64,000 nucleotides of DNA from contig AP031356.1 in assembly GCA_037833965.1 (NCBI GenBank), forward strand, positions 17,878,501 through 17,942,500, in the 5' to 3' direction. The first letter of the stretch is position 1, and every line of letters starts with the position of its first letter. Positions 61,780 to 64,000 of the stretch are shown here, piece by piece. Both the position numbers and the translations under genes were made by a program. The notes beneath the pieces are model-generated. The model had not been told where the DNA came from and searched no databases. It saw only the letters and a program-made list of their open reading frames with translations. Source of the DNA: Marchantia polymorpha subsp. ruderalis (lineage: Eukaryota > Streptophyta > Marchantiopsida > Marchantiales > Marchantiaceae).

Positions 61780-61952
61780 CGTTTCTTATTACAAACCCAC
61801 GAGCTTGACATCGATGAACAGGTTTAATTCATGTTAATTACACTCCAGTTCATCAAAAAGCACTAGACTCTAAGATCGACATAAGAAGCATTTTGACAAC
61901 TTTCTATACGAAGCGAATGAGTCCGGGAAGATGTCGTTTATTATCTGATCAG

Positions 61953-61995
61953 GCCGCATCGAGTTCAGCATCCTCCGATCGAGTTCAGCATCCGA
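61953..61995. repeat. Short direct repeat ATCGAGTTCAGCATCC
   Basis: The 16-base string ATCGAGTTCAGCATCC occurs twice within about 40 bases in the same orientation, separated by a few bases. Confidence 0.8.
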
Positions 61996-62032
61996 GTACT
62001 CCAATTTCGGGTGGTACAACACCTCTGATCCG

Positions 62033-62104
62033 TTTATTGCAGCAATAAGGACAATCCAAATCGAAATGATGTTCGATTTGGATTGTCCTTATTGCTGCAA
62101 TAAA
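62033..62104. repeat. Foldback 2: 33-bp perfect arms, 6-base loop
   Basis: Arms 62033-62065 and 62072-62104 are exact reverse complements over 33 bases around the loop ATGATG. The outer ends read TTTATTGCAGCAATAAGG, and the inner ends CCAAATCGAA. No mismatch is present, so the structure is either very young or maintained. Confidence 0.95.
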
Positions 62105-62266
62105 TAGTATACTCAATCGGTCGGTCAGTTGTACACATGCACATCGACAGTTCTGAGTACACATTGCAAGTGCTTGAAAATTACACGGTGAAGTTCCAAC
62201 TCCCACGATAATGAGGATGTAATTTTGCTGTTCCCTGAGCTGATACCACAACTCGTGCGTAAGTCG

Positions 62267-62325
62267 CGCTTCAAATTGAATTACTGACCACGCGTTTCGC
62301 GTGGTCAGTGTTTAAATTTGAAGCC
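62267..62325. repeat. Foldback 3: 12-bp perfect core, imperfect outer arms
   Basis: The core ACTGACCACGCG (62283-62294) pairs with its exact complement (62298-62309) across loop TTT. Pairing continues outward imperfectly, with GCTTCAAATTGAATT on the left and TTTAAATTTGAAGC on the right, for a total arm of about 28 bases. Confidence 0.88.
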
Positions 62326-63064
62326 CGAACGTTTCGCTGTCCAGATGTTCTGCGGAAGAGTTTCACGGGAAGTCTGAGTTTCGCAGGAGCCCATAGCCCC
62401 AAGAGCATACGTTGGACAAATACCGATGGTTCCAAAGTTTCATCAAACCTAGCGCATCATCATGAAGGCAACGCACGCCCAGGCGTATATTGCAACGGTG
62501 ACATCTCTCCAGGAAATATCCCCTTCCACTTGCTATTTGATTCTTTCTTCGGACCCCTTGAATAATAGAATTGTAGAGCCAGTGCTGAGAATTCCTACAT
62601 TAAAATCCATACGAATGTTATGTACTTTTCCACATCTAAATTAGAGTCAGCTGTCACGATATACTTGAATCTTGAAATTCGCAGGATAAACGAGAGTTAG
62701 TTCCAAAAGCTGGGTCCAAGAAACGCACACGATTGTTTTGCAGAGCTTAAGCTATGAACTACTGCCCCAAAAGCACAGGCATCGAGTACTTTGGCAGGCA
62801 AAAGGGCGAAAAGCATCCGAGTTGCAAAATCCACCTGCAACAGGCGGGTGATGACGGCTTCAGCTGCGCCAGTTATACTCATCAAGGTAGCCAGCGCCTC
62901 ATTGTCGACGGCCCCATTTCCCTCGCCAGCAACCTAAAGCATCTAGCGGCGACTGAAAATCCGACAATTCTCAGGTGTGGGCAAATCTTTCAACTATCTG
63001 ACTTCCTGGACGCGGAAACCGATCCAGAACTGCGCCAAGGATCCAAACTCATAACACCACCGGC
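62326..63064. other. Region between foldbacks, uncertain frame
   Basis: The plus-strand frame 62754-63146 (130 codons, ATG start) covers much of this stretch and ends inside foldback 4. It shows no recognised domain and I do not call it a gene. Confidence 0.4.
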
Positions 63065-63140
63065 GTGTGCCCTTTCTCCGGTACCCTTTTCCTCGCTAGA
63101 GTCACTCTTGCGAGGAAAAAGATACAGAGAGAGGGCACAC
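63065..63140. repeat. Foldback 4: about 31-bp imperfect arms
   Basis: Left arm 63065-63096 (GTGTGCCCTTTCTCC...TTTTCCTCGC) pairs with 63110-63140 (GCGAGGAAAA...GAGGGCACAC), with about five mismatches and one bulge around a 13-base loop. It is an older or more diverged member of the cluster. Confidence 0.85.
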
Positions 63141-63305
63141 TCTTGAGTCACAGAGGTCCGCCACAATCGGTGATGTAGAATGTGAGTGCAGAGCTCAGCA
63201 CTCAGATTCTAGATCAAGGAATGAGAGATTCTCTTACGTCTGTCAATTTAAGCTCGGGCTGATTGATGGTAGCGCCCGAATCCGTTTTGCGATGTGATCC
63301 CCCCA

Positions 63306-63362
63306 CACGTACAATTCTGAGGGCAACTGTCTGATAAATGTTTGCCCTCAGAATTGTACGTG
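63306..63362. repeat. Foldback 5: 21-bp perfect arms
   Basis: The left arm begins CACGTACAATTCTGAGGGC (63306-63326); its exact complement lies at 63342-63362, with a 15-base loop. Confidence 0.93.
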
Positions 63363-63536
63363 GCGCGGAATCAATGAATGGCGCACTGTCGGCGTCACTG
63401 ACAACATTTCGAAATATCATTAAACGTTGTTCAGCGCATTCAACGTTGACAGATTCAAACGCTATTCAAATCTGTGAGTTACAATTACGGGTTTGAACGC
63501 GTGTAAATTTTCTTCCACTTTTGGCTACGCGGGAGA

Positions 63537-63560
63537 AACTTGTATAAATGCACCGGCAGT
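63537..63560 (+). promoter_or_regulatory. TATA-box-like promoter candidate
   Basis: ACTTGTATAAATGCACC contains a good TATA match (TATAAAT) followed about 30 bases later by a CA-rich CTCACGG initiator-like region. No coding frame is seen downstream within the window, so if used it would drive a transcript through foldbacks 6 and 7. Confidence 0.3.
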
Positions 63561-63717
63561 CGTCACAATTCACACTCTCACGGACTACAGTTCAGCTGGC
63601 ACTTGTGACCTGCACGGTAGACCGTACCTCCGAGCTGCAATTATTTTCCTGAGTACAGGAATAAGTAAATAACCAAATAACTGAACCTGCTTGTATTTCT
63701 TCTATGACTTGACTTTT

Positions 63718-63802
63718 TTGGGTTCTTTTTCTCCCTATGTAACCAAGGCTACATCGCACGAGAGGATGTAACCTTGGTTACATAGGGAGAAAAAGAACCC
63801 AA
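63718..63802. repeat. Foldback 6: 31-bp perfect arms plus inner stem
   Basis: Arms 63718-63748 and 63772-63802 are exact reverse complements (outer end TTGGGTTCTTTTTCTCCC). After one mismatch a further six-base inner stem (TACATC with GATGTA) closes on the nine-base loop GCACGAGAG. The whole 85-base unit is an almost perfect hairpin. Confidence 0.95.
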
Positions 63803-63863
63803 TGAAACTTCATCGCTCTCGTGCATTCTATGAGAATCGCACAAGAGCGATGAAGTTTCATTG
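63800..63863. repeat. Foldback 7: 25-bp arms with one mismatch
   Basis: The left arm at 63800-63824 begins CAATGAAACTTCATCGCTC; its complement at 63839-63863 differs at one position. The loop (ATTCTATGAGAATC) can itself fold as ATTCT/AGAAT. It abuts foldback 6 with three shared bases, and its left-arm end CTCTCGTGC is the exact complement of the foldback 6 loop. Confidence 0.94.
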
Positions 63864-64000
63864 CAAGAAATGCAATGAGGCTTTTCTTAGGTGTAGTAAG
63901 TTGCACTCATGAAAGCAAAACTACTCTCTGCGCCGGGTGTTGGACTTCAATGAAAGATGCCAAAAACAGATTATAAGTTTTCCTTATAGACAAGAGTGAC
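63864..64000. other. Right end of window, nothing recognised
   Basis: Continues directly from foldback 7; a further small repeat TTGC-AAGAAAT-GCAA overlaps its end. The window edge cuts off any further structure. Confidence 0.4.

Noticed and set aside
62754-63146. 130-codon ORF ending inside foldback 4
   Set aside because: Has an ATG and moderate length but no recognisable domain and its end falls in a hairpin; support was too weak to call a gene.
61737-63863. CRISPR array interpretation of the repeat cluster
   Set aside because: The repeats are inverted and all different, there are no direct repeats with regular spacers, and the genome is eukaryotic.

Overview
This is nuclear DNA from a land plant. 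It carries GT-AG introns of a few hundred bases, plant-type single-copy housekeeping genes, a tRNA gene, very AT-rich intergenic blocks and several transposon relics. Short introns, divergent versions of conserved plant genes and a two-block FUSC-type transporter fit a bryophyte (liverwort-like) genome better than a flowering plant. That assignment is inference, since no species-specific marker was recognised.

Layout. 1.7-3.9 kb (-): a multi-exon FtsJ/RrmJ-type RNA 2'-O-methyltransferase with its K-D-K-E tetrad visible. 7.2-8.2 kb (-): a single-exon LCBK2/YegS-like diacylglycerol/sphingoid-base kinase. 9.93-10.00 kb (-): tRNA-Val(AAC). 12.8-17.8 kb (+): a complete 15-exon TFB2 gene (TFIIH p52 subunit). 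20.4-20.8 kb (-): an intronless profilin with a pyrimidine-rich leader. 23.94-24.21 kb: a hAT-type MITE with a perfect 8-bp target duplication. 30.88-31.21 kb: a possible solo LTR. 32.9-36.7 kb (+): a complete 8-exon AP-3 complex mu gene. 37.46-37.76 kb (-): a tandemly duplicated cysteine-rich coding relic. 38.8-39.8 kb (-): a probable small membrane protein of unknown function. 40.9-44.0 kb: two adjacent elements bounded by related long terminal inverted repeats, the larger one enclosing a GC-rich gene-like fragment. 45.2-45.8 kb (+): a class III peroxidase pseudogene with two frameshifts. 48.15-49.29 kb (-): a large orphan ORF. 52.2-52.4 kb (-): a possible terminal exon of an unknown gene. 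55.9-59.6 kb (+): a complete 3-exon, 1008-residue two-block FUSC/ArAE-type membrane protein. 60.56-60.99 kb (-): a decayed receptor-like kinase fragment. 61.7-63.9 kb: an unusual cluster of long, nearly perfect foldback repeats.

The confident genes are unrelated basic cell functions (RNA modification, lipid phosphorylation, transcription/DNA repair, actin dynamics, vesicle sorting, membrane transport) and do not form a pathway or cluster. The most unusual structures are the foldback cluster at the right end, especially two abutting hairpins in which the loop of one is perfectly complementary to an arm of the other, and the paired long-TIR elements around 41-44 kb. Gene models were spliced by eye from frame continuity, GT/AG sites and recalled family conservation; no alignment or search could be run.
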